Origin: Diplonema japonicum
Lineage: Eukaryota > Euglenozoa > Diplonemea > Diplonemida > Diplonemidae
Length of the DNA stretch: 64,000 nucleotides
Reading direction: 5' to 3'
NCBI GenBank assembly: GCA_964019335.1
Contig: OZ025712.1
Span: 1 to 64,000, forward strand
The translations under genes were made by a program, and so were the position numbers. Numbering within the stretch: position 1 is the stretch's first letter; every line of letters starts with the position of its first letter. The notes beneath the pieces were generated by a model. It searched no databases. It was not told the DNA's origin and was given only the letters and a program-made list of their open reading frames with translations. This document shows positions 19,406 through 28,900 of this stretch, in pieces.

Positions 19406-20245
19406 CTACTCCAAAGAGTACACGCCTCGGAAGATATACGGCGGGAGGGGGATGGGTGCCTGAGCTGCAAGGTGGAAGGGTTCGGTGCGGAGGAATGCTT
19501 CAAGAGCGGCTGTCCCTTCAGAACCAGAAGAGTCTGTGAGGGTGAGGAACATGGAGTCCGGGTCAAGCCATGCTCCTTGGTAAAGGACTTGGTAGGGGTT
19601 ACCGTTGGCAAGCTGGAGACACTGCTTGACATGGATGCAGGGAGCAAGGACGATGCTAGAGAGGAGGAGAACAACTATAGAGATGTTGTAGTTTCCGCAC
19701 GCGATATGGAGGGAGGACGCACCGCAGCCTGCAAGGAGCATGGGGCTTGCGTGGTGCCTGAGAAGAAGCTTCGCGATCCGTGATCTACCTTTTGCTGCAG
19801 CCCAATGGAGAGGGGAGGCGGCACCTATATCCAGGTGCTCGGAACACTGTTTCTCAACAAAACGTCTTAATTGGAGCTTCCTGTGCATTCGCAAGGAAGA
19901 CGTTTCCAAGAACAGACCGTGGGACACCTTCAGTGCCCCCTTCTCGTACCCCTGCAGCTTATCTGTGACCAGCCTCATGGCATCTGGGTCTGCTCCGTTC
20001 TTTAACGCTCTCTTCACCCCCGCGTAGTCCCCTTTGAAGGTGCAGCTGAGTATTTCTATGTCAAAGAGATCCATCTTCCCTCTTTCCTTCCTTCTATGCA
20101 CTTCTTTACTCTTGATCATCCCCGGATATCGAAAATTTCGATTGGTGCTCAAGTCCCCATACAGCAATACCCCCTCGTCCCTGTTGCTCCCTGTCACTTC
20201 TCGCCATATGCTCTTATCTTTGGTGTGTAAATCTATGCAGTTCAT
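19406..20245 (-). CDS. Ankyrin-repeat protein
   Basis: A single-exon protein of 279 residues; ATG 20245, directly after ACAG. Another Met about 57 residues in (MDLFDIEILS) could also serve. Ankyrin signal is clear in the middle: DIEILSCTFKGDYAGVKRALKNGADPDA, SPLHWAAAKGRSRIAKLLLRHHASP and SSLHIACGNYNISIVVLLLSS. A linker of about 60 residues separates the first repeat from the others, and the C-terminus is Pro-rich. These repeats mediate protein-protein contact; no catalytic domain is visible. The partner is unknown. Confidence 0.75.
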   Translation of the reverse strand: MNCIDLHTKDKSIWREVTGSNRDEGVLLYGDLSTNRNFRYPGMIKSKEVHRRKERGKMDLFDIEILSCTFKGDYAGVKRALKNGADPDAMRLVTDKLQGYEKGALKVSHGLFLETSSLRMHRKLQLRRFVEKQCSEHLDIGAASPLHWAAAKGRSRIAKLLLRHHASPMLLAGCGASSLHIACGNYNISIVVLLLSSIVLAPCIHVKQCLQLANGNPYQVLYQGAWLDPDSMFLTLTDSSGSEGTAALEAFLRTEPFHLAAQAPIPLPPYIFRGVYSLE

Positions 20246-20756
20246 CTGTCATGTTGTATATAGAGTTGAGAGACATCATCTTCAAATAGGTGGAACGATT
20301 GAGAAAGCAGGTACGAGGTGGGAATCAGGAGAAGTATTCCTTTTTTTCCTTTTTTCTTCAGACATGAAAAAAAAAAAAGAAAATAAATCGGGAAAGAAAG
20401 CTCAAGAGGCATTTTTTGTTTTCATTTCTTCCCTCCCCCTATTTTTTTCTTTGTTCATCTTTTCCTCCCATTCACTTTTCTTTTTTTTTTTTTCTTTTTT
20501 TGGGAGATGGTCAGCAGGAAGAAAAAAAATAATAACATAACGAACATAAAACCGTCTTAAAAAACGCGAAAGGGGAAAAAAAAAAAAGAAAAAAGAAATA
20601 AAAATTTGAAAAGGAAAAAAAAAAGAAGAAAAAAAAAGGGGGGGAAAGAAATGAAACAACGCCTCAGTAGTCGGATGGTGGAACACTCGGGGGGGGGGGG
20701 GGGGGAGGGGAGATGGGACAAAAAAAAAACACACACTAGTGGGGGTACAAAACTTG
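20246..20756. other. Intergenic, homopolymer-rich
   Basis: About 510 bases with long A/G- and T-rich runs and a 17-base G-run near 20690-20706. No gene was recognised. Confidence 0.65.
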
Positions 20757-21259
20757 CTATTTCTTCTTCTTCTTAGAGATGTCGCCCATCCCGAGGGCCT
20801 GGTTAACCTTCACCAGCACCGTGTCGTCGCTAGCATCATAAGGCACGTCTCTGCTGGGTATTTCAAGTACAGCAGGAAGGGTCTGGGAGTAGTTCTCGAT
20901 CAGGTGGCGGATATCGTTGGCAACACTCTGGGTGATAAGCACAATAACGATGTCAGGTCTCTTCGTCATCTGCAGAGTGGTGGTGGTGGTGGTAGTGGTA
21001 ATCATCTCCATCATACCCTGTCGAATGCCTCTTCCAGCTGGTCCAGCGTCTTATCCCTTGTGGCAATGAAGTAGTTCGGGCCGTACTCTGCCCTCTTCTT
21101 CGCACTGTTGTCTCTGTGGGGGGGGGGGGGGGGGGATATAAGTTATATTGAAAGAGAAACATACCCCACCCCAGCAAGCAGCATCCCCGTCACGGTGTCC
21201 TCATCACCAATAACACCCACCAGCCTCTCTTCACCTTCCTTTAGCCTCAGCCCAGCCAT
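20757..21259 (-). CDS. VMA7: V-type proton ATPase subunit F
   Basis: Exons 21259-21165, 21113-21017 and 20969-20757; 134 residues. Subunit F belongs to the central rotor stalk of the V1 sector, coupling ATP hydrolysis to proton pumping. After splicing the family sequence is continuous: VGVIGDEDTVTGMLLAGVGD, the NYFIATRDKTLDQLEEAF segment, then RPDIVIVLITQSVANDIR and PAVLEIPSRDVPYDASDDTV. Intron 1 (21114-21164, 51 nt) has a 17-base C-run as its pyrimidine tract. Intron 2 (20970-21016, 47 nt) is mostly (CCA)n repeat. Both begin GTATG. Confidence 0.95.
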
Positions 21260-21924
21260 ATTTCTTTTTCTTTCTTGGTTGCTTTTTTTCTTGTTTTCTT
21301 TTTTTTTCTTCGAAAGGGACGGGGGAAAAAAAAAAGGAGAATGTTATGAAATTAGAATAGTAATGCCCTCCAAGAGAAAAAAAAAAAAAAAAGAAAATCG
21401 TAAATTAAAGACTCACAGCAACGAGGCCCTCATTTTCTTTCTTTGCCTTTCTTCCTCCCTCGACTCGACTCAGTATTTAGCTGAACACACACACAAAAAA
21501 AAGAAAGAAAAAAAAAAAGAAGAAGAAAAAACCCCCCTCCAACTGCAGGGAAAAGACATAGAAGTCAGAAAGAAAAGGAGAACAACAAAAAAGATGCCTT
21601 TGAAGGGTCCCTGCAGTATGTGACAGGATCGCCTAAAAAAACACACACTACTTTTTTTTCAGAAAAAAAAATTAACAAACTGTCGATAGAAGAAAAAAAA
21701 TCACGGATGAGACGCCTTTTATCCCCCCCCCCCCCCCCCCTTCTGGCACCCGAGAGTTTTTCCCTCCGGCATTTCCCCTTTCAAAAAAAAAAAAAAAAAA
21801 AGAGACATTCAAAAAGAACCAACATCTCGCACACTGGGATTGAGAAGGTCTCTGAGGGGTTACCTCCTGTCGCAAGGAGAGTCTATTGTACACATCTAAA
21901 GGAGGGATAGAGGCGGTTTACTGT
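21260..21924. other. Intergenic, homopolymer-rich
   Basis: About 665 bases of A-rich sequence with a C-run near 21724-21740 and an A-run near 21785-21801. Apparent ORFs are poly-Lys or poly-Phe artefacts. No RNA gene seen. Confidence 0.65.
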
Positions 21925-22594
21925 CTACTTATCACTTTGCAATCTTGCCCCAATGTCTTGTTGTATAAGTTCAAGAGAGGATGGAGTGAGCTCGTTGAGC
22001 AACGCAAGGACTGCTGTAACGATGTTCCGCTGAGACCTGTCGGGGCCCTCGCGCCGCGGGGCAGGTTGTGCCGGGACGTTGCTCTGCCGGGCAGGCGCCG
22101 CAGCGGGTGGCGGCGAGGATCGTGTCACTGCCTCAAACTCCGACATTGGTATTTTATTACACTCCGCACGCTCCTCTGGAGTAATATCAACATTATCCAA
22201 CTTCTCCAACTGCGGCAACGTCCTTATCACGAACGGGCGGTACATGTAATGCGTCGCGCACGGGTTGTCGCACAGCCACAGGATCTTCAACTTCGGGAGC
22301 TTCCTCAGATGATACACATCTTCCAAATTCGCAATTTCATTCTTTCTTAAATACAGCTCCACCAAACCCCGACAGTTCGAGAAGTCGCTCAACGAGCTGA
22401 TCTTGTTCACCGACAGCGACAGTACTATTACATTAGGCATCTAGTGTGTGAATGCACATGGAGGGAGGGGTCCATACCCTTTTGATAATCGACACATTGT
22501 CCAACGAGCTTCCCCACACGTTCAGATTCTTCACGCTCTCTAAGCCATCCAGCTTAGTCTTCTGCAGCACCATGCGTTCTGTGAGTACCGCCAT
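21925..22594 (-). CDS. CFAP410: CFAP410 (C21orf2-like) leucine-rich-repeat ciliary protein
   Basis: Exons 22594-22478 and 22440-21925; 210 residues; 37-nt intron. Leucine-rich repeats (VKNLNVWGSSLDNVS, VIVLSLSVNKISSL, LVELYLRKNEI, LKILWLCDNP) end in an LRR cap (TLPQLEKLDNVDITPEE), as in CFAP410. A Pro-rich linker leads to a C-terminal helix (IVTAVLALLNELTPSSLELIQQ) matching the oligomerising C-terminal domain known in CFAP410. The protein localises to basal bodies in other species and implies that this organism builds flagella. The splice joins KR to MPNV within the second repeat. A CACAACAG acceptor-like site lies 9 nt before the ATG. Confidence 0.88.
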
Positions 22595-22682
22595 ATTGTT
22601 GCCCTGTTGTGCATGAATGAGGTGCAACGAGCACAGACAAGCTTATCTATTTAACAATCTACATAGTACGCTAGACAAGTGT

Positions 22683-24383
22683 TTAGCCGCTTTGCGAAGA
22701 GCGGCGTGACTGCATTGATGCAAGTGAGGAATGCGGTGCGGGTGTCGGCCTCGTCTTGCGAGATGTGCTTGCAGCCGTCGCCAGCAGCGAGTGTAGCTGC
22801 GGTACATCTGCTATCTGCAGTTTTGCCATGAACGTCTTCATTCGTTCGTTCTCTGTGTGCGCCTCTTCCAGACGTGACTTGAGACACTCTTCTTCTTTGC
22901 TGAAATCATTCGCCGCTGCCTCCAGCTGCTTGCTGTGGTTCACTTGCTCCTTTTCTAACAAGGCCTGTTTCAGCCCCACTTCCTGCTGCTGGTGATTCAG
23001 TTGGTCACCTAATCTCTGCAGCTGTGTGACCAATGGATCATGCTGTGCCTTTGTCGTGCTCACTTCCTCGCTCAGGTGCTCCACCTCTCGCAGTTGCTGA
23101 GCATGAGACGAGCACGCCGACCTGATCTCCTGAGTGAGTATCCTGAGCAGCTGCCGTGTTGCTTGGTATGCGATTTTCATATTATCATAATACGTCCTGC
23201 TGTTGTCCTTATTTGCACCGCTTGATTGGATGGCTTCTATCTCCTTCTTGAGCGCCACAAGGTTGATTCCACTGCCTGATGTGCCCCCCTCAGTCATAGC
23301 CGCAAGCATCTTCAGATGCGGTGTGTTGATGGCATCGTGGTTCGCGTTTGCTATTTCTCTCAGCTGCTCAACACACCGCTGCCACTCCTCCGTGTTGTTC
23401 ACCTTGATCGTGGCTGTTGACGTGGTTGCAGTGAGCTCCTCCACAGTGCAACTGAGAGCCAGCAGGCTGCCGATCTCGTCCTGCTGCTCTCTGAGCAGTG
23501 TCTTCGTCTCAGCGGACTTGTCCTTCTGGAAGTTCGTCAGCCTGCTCTCACTTTCTGAGACTTCTCTCTTCAGTGCTTCTACAGTTTCTGCAAGTTGTGA
23601 AGCCAGCTGTCCCTCTTTCACGTACCTCGTGTGTGTTGCTTTATACAGACCATTAGCCCTCGACAACATCGCAGTCTCTTCCTGTTGACTGTCCAGCACG
23701 GCCCTCACGTTCCCGATCTCCGCCTCTTGCTGTCTAAGTTGGCCCTCCAGCTGCTGCACCTTTGTGCGCAGCATGTCCGCCTCCTTCGACTCCGTTTGGA
23801 GATCTGCCTCTGCTGCTGATAGCTTGGACTTCAGTTCCACGTTCTCCTTCACTGCAGCTTCTTGCGTCTTGCCACGTGTCACGAGCTCTTTTTCGCTCGC
23901 TTCTAGCAACGCAGAGAGGGCCGCGACCTGCTTTTCATACTCAGATTTGGACTGGTCCTTCTGCATAGTTTCGTTTCTGAGTCTTGTCTCACGCGACTTG
24001 TTCATATCGAGTTCCTGCGTCAGCTCCCTCACGAGGCCGGCTTGCTCTGTAAGATCGATTTGCATCTCGTTAGCTTCAATCTTCAACTGCTCGATTTCCG
24101 CCTCGTACCGCATAGTCATGATGTCGATATCCTCCTTCGTGATTGTGGTACCCGGGATGAAAATCGAGGGCCCGCTCACGGTACTCAGCGTGTTACCACC
24201 ACTGATGCCCCGCGACTGGTGCGACAGTCCTGACACTCGACGACCCAAGTGTCCCGGCACAGCTTTGTCATAGACACCACTGCCGGCACTGGCCGACGCG
24301 TACCTGCCCTCCTGAGGCAGTGTATGCACTGACTCGTAAGTCATATTAGGAGTTGGGATGGCTCTCATCTCATCCCAAGGCAT
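22683..24383 (-). CDS. Coiled-coil protein of unknown function
   Basis: A single-exon protein of 566 residues. The first about 80 residues are Gly/Ser-rich and disordered. The rest has long heptad-like stretches rich in Glu, Gln, Lys and Leu (ERYEAEIEQLKIEANEM style, QLRQQEAEIGNVRAVLDSQQEE, LREVEHLSEEVSTTKAQH), and the tail is Ser/Arg-rich. No enzymatic domain is visible. Structural roles in cytoskeleton or basal body are possible but inferred only from the coiled coil. It lies between the MFS transporter and CFAP410, 88 nt before the latter. CACACAG ends nine bases before the ATG, in a pyrimidine-rich context. Confidence 0.75.
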   Translation of the reverse strand: MPWDEMRAIPTPNMTYESVHTLPQEGRYASASAGSGVYDKAVPGHLGRRVSGLSHQSRGISGGNTLSTVSGPSIFIPGTTITKEDIDIMTMRYEAEIEQLKIEANEMQIDLTEQAGLVRELTQELDMNKSRETRLRNETMQKDQSKSEYEKQVAALSALLEASEKELVTRGKTQEAAVKENVELKSKLSAAEADLQTESKEADMLRTKVQQLEGQLRQQEAEIGNVRAVLDSQQEETAMLSRANGLYKATHTRYVKEGQLASQLAETVEALKREVSESESRLTNFQKDKSAETKTLLREQQDEIGSLLALSCTVEELTATTSTATIKVNNTEEWQRCVEQLREIANANHDAINTPHLKMLAAMTEGGTSGSGINLVALKKEIEAIQSSGANKDNSRTYYDNMKIAYQATRQLLRILTQEIRSACSSHAQQLREVEHLSEEVSTTKAQHDPLVTQLQRLGDQLNHQQQEVGLKQALLEKEQVNHSKQLEAAANDFSKEEECLKSRLEEAHTENERMKTFMAKLQIADVPQLHSLLATAASTSRKTRPTPAPHSSLASMQSRRSSQSG

Positions 24384-24425
24384 TAATTATTCCTGTGTGT
24401 TGCTCAAAGAAGAAAATAAAACAGA
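24384..24425 (-). promoter_or_regulatory. Putative trans-splice acceptor of the coiled-coil gene
   Basis: On the minus strand TTTTATTTTCTTCTTTGAGC leads into AACACACAG, nine bases before the ATG. No upstream exon is visible. Confidence 0.45.
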
Positions 24426-24515
24426 ATCTCATAATACTAGAAGAGCATAATCGGCATAGAAAAGTATACTACGGCATAACATTGAAGCGAAATTTAGCAT
24501 GGACAGCATGGACAC

Positions 24516-25757
24516 TTATTTTGTGAGTGAGTTGAGGCGGAACTGTGGAGTAGAGGAGGCCCAGCTAACAAAGAAGCACAGTGTAGTCACATACACAGTG
24601 ACAGCGGTGAGAAAAACGGTCGGCCAACCGTAGACAGGAAGGACGTAACCAACATAGATGTTGCCAACGACGCCTGCAAGGGTGGCAATGGTGTTAGAGA
24701 TGCCGTGGACTTCGCCAGCGTACTCTGGGGCGATGTCTAAAATGTTCACCATATTGCCTGAAGTGTGGCATCCGTGTGAGGCCAGTGCCCCGCAAAACAA
24801 AAGCGCCATCACCTTCGGAACCGCGTATTCTGTCGGGAGCAACGCGCACACCAACAAAGATATGGCACCTCCGCCCATGGCAATGCCCTGTGCGCACTTC
24901 CTCACTGTCAACACATCATATCCCTGCTGGATGGCAGAGTCACAAGCATGACCTGCAACATTCGCCGACACCGCAGCACAAATATATGCTGGGATGGTGA
25001 ACCCACCAACTTCCTCCAGCGGGACCCCCAAGTGTGTAAAATACACAGGCAGCCACGTAATCAGGATGTAGAACCCAAAGTTCCCACCGAAATGCGACAG
25101 GTATATCGCCCAGAACTCTTTCTTTGTGCACAGCACACGCCACGGCACTACGCGTTGCTTCACCGGGTGGAACTCGAGGCCACCTTCAGGGGGGTTGAAC
25201 AAAAAGCACCCCGACCACACGAAGCCGATCACTCCAAAAAGGTAGAACATTATTTCCCAATTGGCAGCAGCCACTGGCGCAAGGATGAGGGAGATGACAA
25301 TGCCCAGCTGGTGTCCCGAGGTGATGAAGGACACGTACTTCGTGAGAGATGCAGGGGGGTACCAGGCCGAGGCGATAGCGTGAAGTGAAGGCATTGCAAT
25401 ACCTTCACCCGCGCCGAGTCCTATCCTAGCAAGCATTAGGAGCCAGAGGTTGTGGGCGCACAGTGGGGTGATCAGTGTCCAGAAGCTCCAAATTGCGACT
25501 GCGCAAAGCAGGACATAAGGCCCACCCTTCATGCCTGCCAAAACACCTCCTAGCACTTGAGTAGTGGCATACCCCATGAAGAACCCCGAGAAGATGAACC
25601 CCTGTGTGGCCTTGTCCCACCCGTAGTGCTCGGCAGCAGGCACCATCGCCACACTCATATTCGTTCTGTCCACGTAGCAGATCACACTCGCTAGCCAGCA
25701 GTACGCAAGCATCACATGGTGTTTCTCGATCTTCATCCCGTTGTTTTTCTTCCTCAT
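24516..25757 (-). CDS. Major facilitator superfamily transporter, SLC17/anion-cation symporter type
   Basis: About 413 residues; ATG 25757 (MRKKNNGMKIEKHH). The first helix contains the family motif CYVDRTNMSVAM. The sequence continues with FIFSGFFMGYATTQVLGGVLA, an acidic-Gly motif (LGAGEGIAMPSLHAIASAWYP) and SGHQLGIVISLILAP, typical of SLC17/ANTR phosphate, organic-anion and vesicular transporters. Twelve hydrophobic segments can be traced. The substrate cannot be told from sequence; phosphate or an organic anion is most likely. A CCACCACAG acceptor-like site lies four bases before the ATG, after a T-rich stretch. No intron found. Confidence 0.85.
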   Translation of the reverse strand: MRKKNNGMKIEKHHVMLAYCWLASVICYVDRTNMSVAMVPAAEHYGWDKATQGFIFSGFFMGYATTQVLGGVLAGMKGGPYVLLCAVAIWSFWTLITPLCAHNLWLLMLARIGLGAGEGIAMPSLHAIASAWYPPASLTKYVSFITSGHQLGIVISLILAPVAAANWEIMFYLFGVIGFVWSGCFLFNPPEGGLEFHPVKQRVVPWRVLCTKKEFWAIYLSHFGGNFGFYILITWLPVYFTHLGVPLEEVGGFTIPAYICAAVSANVAGHACDSAIQQGYDVLTVRKCAQGIAMGGGAISLLVCALLPTEYAVPKVMALLFCGALASHGCHTSGNMVNILDIAPEYAGEVHGISNTIATLAGVVGNIYVGYVLPVYGWPTVFLTAVTVYVTTLCFFVSWASSTPQFRLNSLTK

Positions 25758-25815
25758 CCCGCTGTGGTGGTTTTGCAACGCAAAGGAGAAAAAAAACAAC
25801 AACAAGAAAAAAAAA
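25758..25815 (-). promoter_or_regulatory. Putative trans-splice acceptor of the MFS gene
   Basis: On the minus strand a T-rich tract (with TTGTTGTTG inside) is followed by CACCACAG and, four bases later, ATG. Confidence 0.45.
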
Positions 25816-25986
25816 CCGCGTTGATACGTGTAAATGAACAATATGGTCACTATTCGCCACTTGTCACATCGGATTGTCTGAAAATCTCCAAAATCTGATC
25901 TTCCATGAAAATGAAATTTAGGATTTTAGCTTGACAAGAAGTTGTGACAAACAGCGAATAATTAACCACATGTGGTTTATAATGTA

Positions 25987-28900
25987 CTAATCGTCTCTGT
26001 GCTTCTTCACCAGCAATTCATCGTACCTGCTGTTGATCATGCTCTGCTCGTAGTGCTCTTGGAGTATCCTGTTCACATCGAGTGGGTCGCTTGCCTGTGG
26101 AAACGAGGCGTCGCTGTGCCACGTGGAAATGTCTCTCTTTGGTTTGATGATGTTAGCGGCGCTTGTTGGGAGCACCTTTCCTTCGTATTTTTGTACTTTG
26201 AGGCGGAGCTCCCGTACGAGTTGGTTAAGAAGATCTGTTTCTTCTTCCTTCTCGCGGAGCTGTTGCTGCTGCATGGCAATGATGCCGCCCTCGTCGGTCT
26301 TGAGCCTGTTCAACTCCGTAGCCGCACCATGCAGGGTGGTGTTAGTACGCGACAGGTCTCCAGCACGCAACTCTAACGATCTCATCTCCTCCAAAGCCTG
26401 TCGAAGCCTTACGTCGCGCTGTTTCAGAGCAGCCTTCAAGTCTTGGACTTCATTCGCAAGCCTCGTGGTCACCTTCGTCGCTTCGTACTCGATGTCGTTG
26501 TTCTTCTTGTTGGCCGTGTGCAGCTCCATCCCTCGGCACACATCTCCCTGCATGTGTTTATTTATTTCTGCTTTCTGCAGCGCTATCTCCCTGCTCTGCC
26601 TCAACATCTCCGTTTTCAGTCTCTCCACCTCTGCTTCATGTCGTCGCATTAGTTCTGTTTCCTTGTGATGCACTTCAAGCACCGCTTCCTGTCTTCCTTT
26701 CTCTTTCATTTCCACCTCATGCAGCAATCTGCCCAACTCCTTCTCCTGCGATTCAGCGTGCGACGTGATAAGCTTCTTCTGCTCCGTGAGGCTTTCAATG
26801 ATGTCGTTCAGGTCGCGCACTTCCTTCTCGCGCTTAAACTTCCTCTCTTGCTCTACCTCCTGCATCTGGCCAATCTGGTCCAGCAGCATTGTCTTTGAGA
26901 GACGCAGCTCGTTGGCTTCTTTTGCAAAGTCCTCGCTTCGGTGTGTCAACTCTTCCACAACGGCGCTTACATTCTGCGATGCCTCAATGCTCACGTATCC
27001 CAAGCGTTCTCTTTCAGCTTCGCGCAGTCTCTTCTCGTCCTCGACTTTTCCCTTCATCAAGCTGTAGTCGTGTTTGATGTCATTCAGATCCTGCCGCAGG
27101 GCCAGGGACTCACGTTCGTGTTCTATGCGTGCTTGTTCAAGCTGTGTGTGGTTAAACGATGACCCAACATACCAAGTCACGATCCTTGCAAGAGGCCTTT
27201 GCCTCACGGAATTGCGCCTCCCGTTCCTGTAGTAGCTGCTTGAGCTCCTCGATGCAACCCGCAAGCTGCACCTTTTGAAGACTCCATCTATCTTCTTGTC
27301 TTTTAAAATTGCAAGTCTCTCGCTCAGCTTCTTGTCGCAACATAGACACCTCGTACTCTGCTCTGTTGCTGGTCTCGCGTGCGGTGCGAAGGTCATTGTC
27401 GCACGTCGCCAACTGTTGCTTCATCTCATCGGTCGAGAGGTCCGTCGAAGCTATCTGTTGTATTTCGGCTTGCCTCTTCAGGTTCATGACAGCCACATGG
27501 CTATCCTTGAGCTCACACTCTTGCTTAATGCATTGCTTGTTTAGCTCGTTGCACTGAAGCTCCTTTGCGTCCAGTCGCTCAGTCAGATCATTAAGAACCG
27601 TTCGGATCACTTCCAATTGTGCCTTCGCGCCAGCGTGCACTGCAGCTTGGTCCGTTAGATATGACAAGTGCTCTTCCAACTCTAAGATTCTGCCTTCCAA
27701 ACCCTTCTTCGTGGCTTCACTATATTTCGTGACATTTGTAACTGTCTGCCGTACGAGTTCTGTTTCGCTTACCGCTTTTTCCAAAGCAACACTCTTCTCC
27801 TTCAGTGTAGCAGACTCGTTCACCAACCGCTCGTTTTCATTCATGAGCTTCATCAGTTGCTGCTTCATGTTTGCTAGCAGTTCGTCCTTGTCGTGCAGCT
27901 GCGACGTCAGCTCGGTTTTGGTTTCCTCAAACAGCTCCTTGCTGACCCTGTCTTCTCTGATGATGACAGTGCCTTTCCTAGGGCTGATTGCCACATTGTC
28001 ACTGTTTGCCATTTTCGTGTCTGCTATGCTTTCCTTGGCGTCCGTCACTTGTCTCTGGCTTTCGCGGCGGAGGCACCCGTTCTCTGATCGCACGGAAACC
28101 CGGCTCCTGGCTTCTGATGACTTCTTGTCCTCCGATCTAGTCCTCGCCTCAGATCCCGCGTCCGAAGGGCTCCTCGCAGGACTTGTGCCGTCCGACCTTG
28201 CACCCTCAGAGTGACAACTTCTGCTTCGCGAGGATCGCAAGTACTCCGGTGCCACTTCTGAGAACCTTCTAGGCGACTCGCTCATCCGCGAATGCCTCTC
28301 TGAGACATCCCGCCTTTCTTCAACATGCCTGACTGATGACTCTGACCTGTGCTCTCTACTAGACCTGCTTTCAGATTTCGATATTGAGTATCTTCCTGAC
28401 TCTGAGACTCTTGGCGATTCCGAGTACCTTCTCGGAGACACCGAGTACCTTCTTGGGGAATCGGAGTACCTTCTTGGGGAATCGGAGTACCTCCTCTCGG
28501 ACTGCTTCCTCATCTCAGAGTACGTCGAGTATTTTCTCGGCGAGTCCAGTCTCGCCTCTGACCTGCGAGGGGAGTCATACGCTTCTGAGAAGCGTGTGCT
28601 CCGCGATCTCCTGTCAGAGAACTTTTCCATGGCTTCATGGGACGCTCGGGACTGCCTCGGGGGGAACTCGAAGCTCTCCATACTTTCTCTGTGCTTTGTA
28701 GGAGACACATCTTCGTACTCGGGGAGCCTGGAAGTACGTAAAGCGGATACAACCGAAGTACTGGTGGCACAGGGGGACACATCCCTAGGCTTGTCTTGGA
28801 GCTTCGGTTCAGCCTTGATGATGATGCACTCCTGATGTGTTGAAAGGATGACAGGGGTGGGCTCTTGCGAGACTGGTATAGACACAAATGCAGAAGGAGC

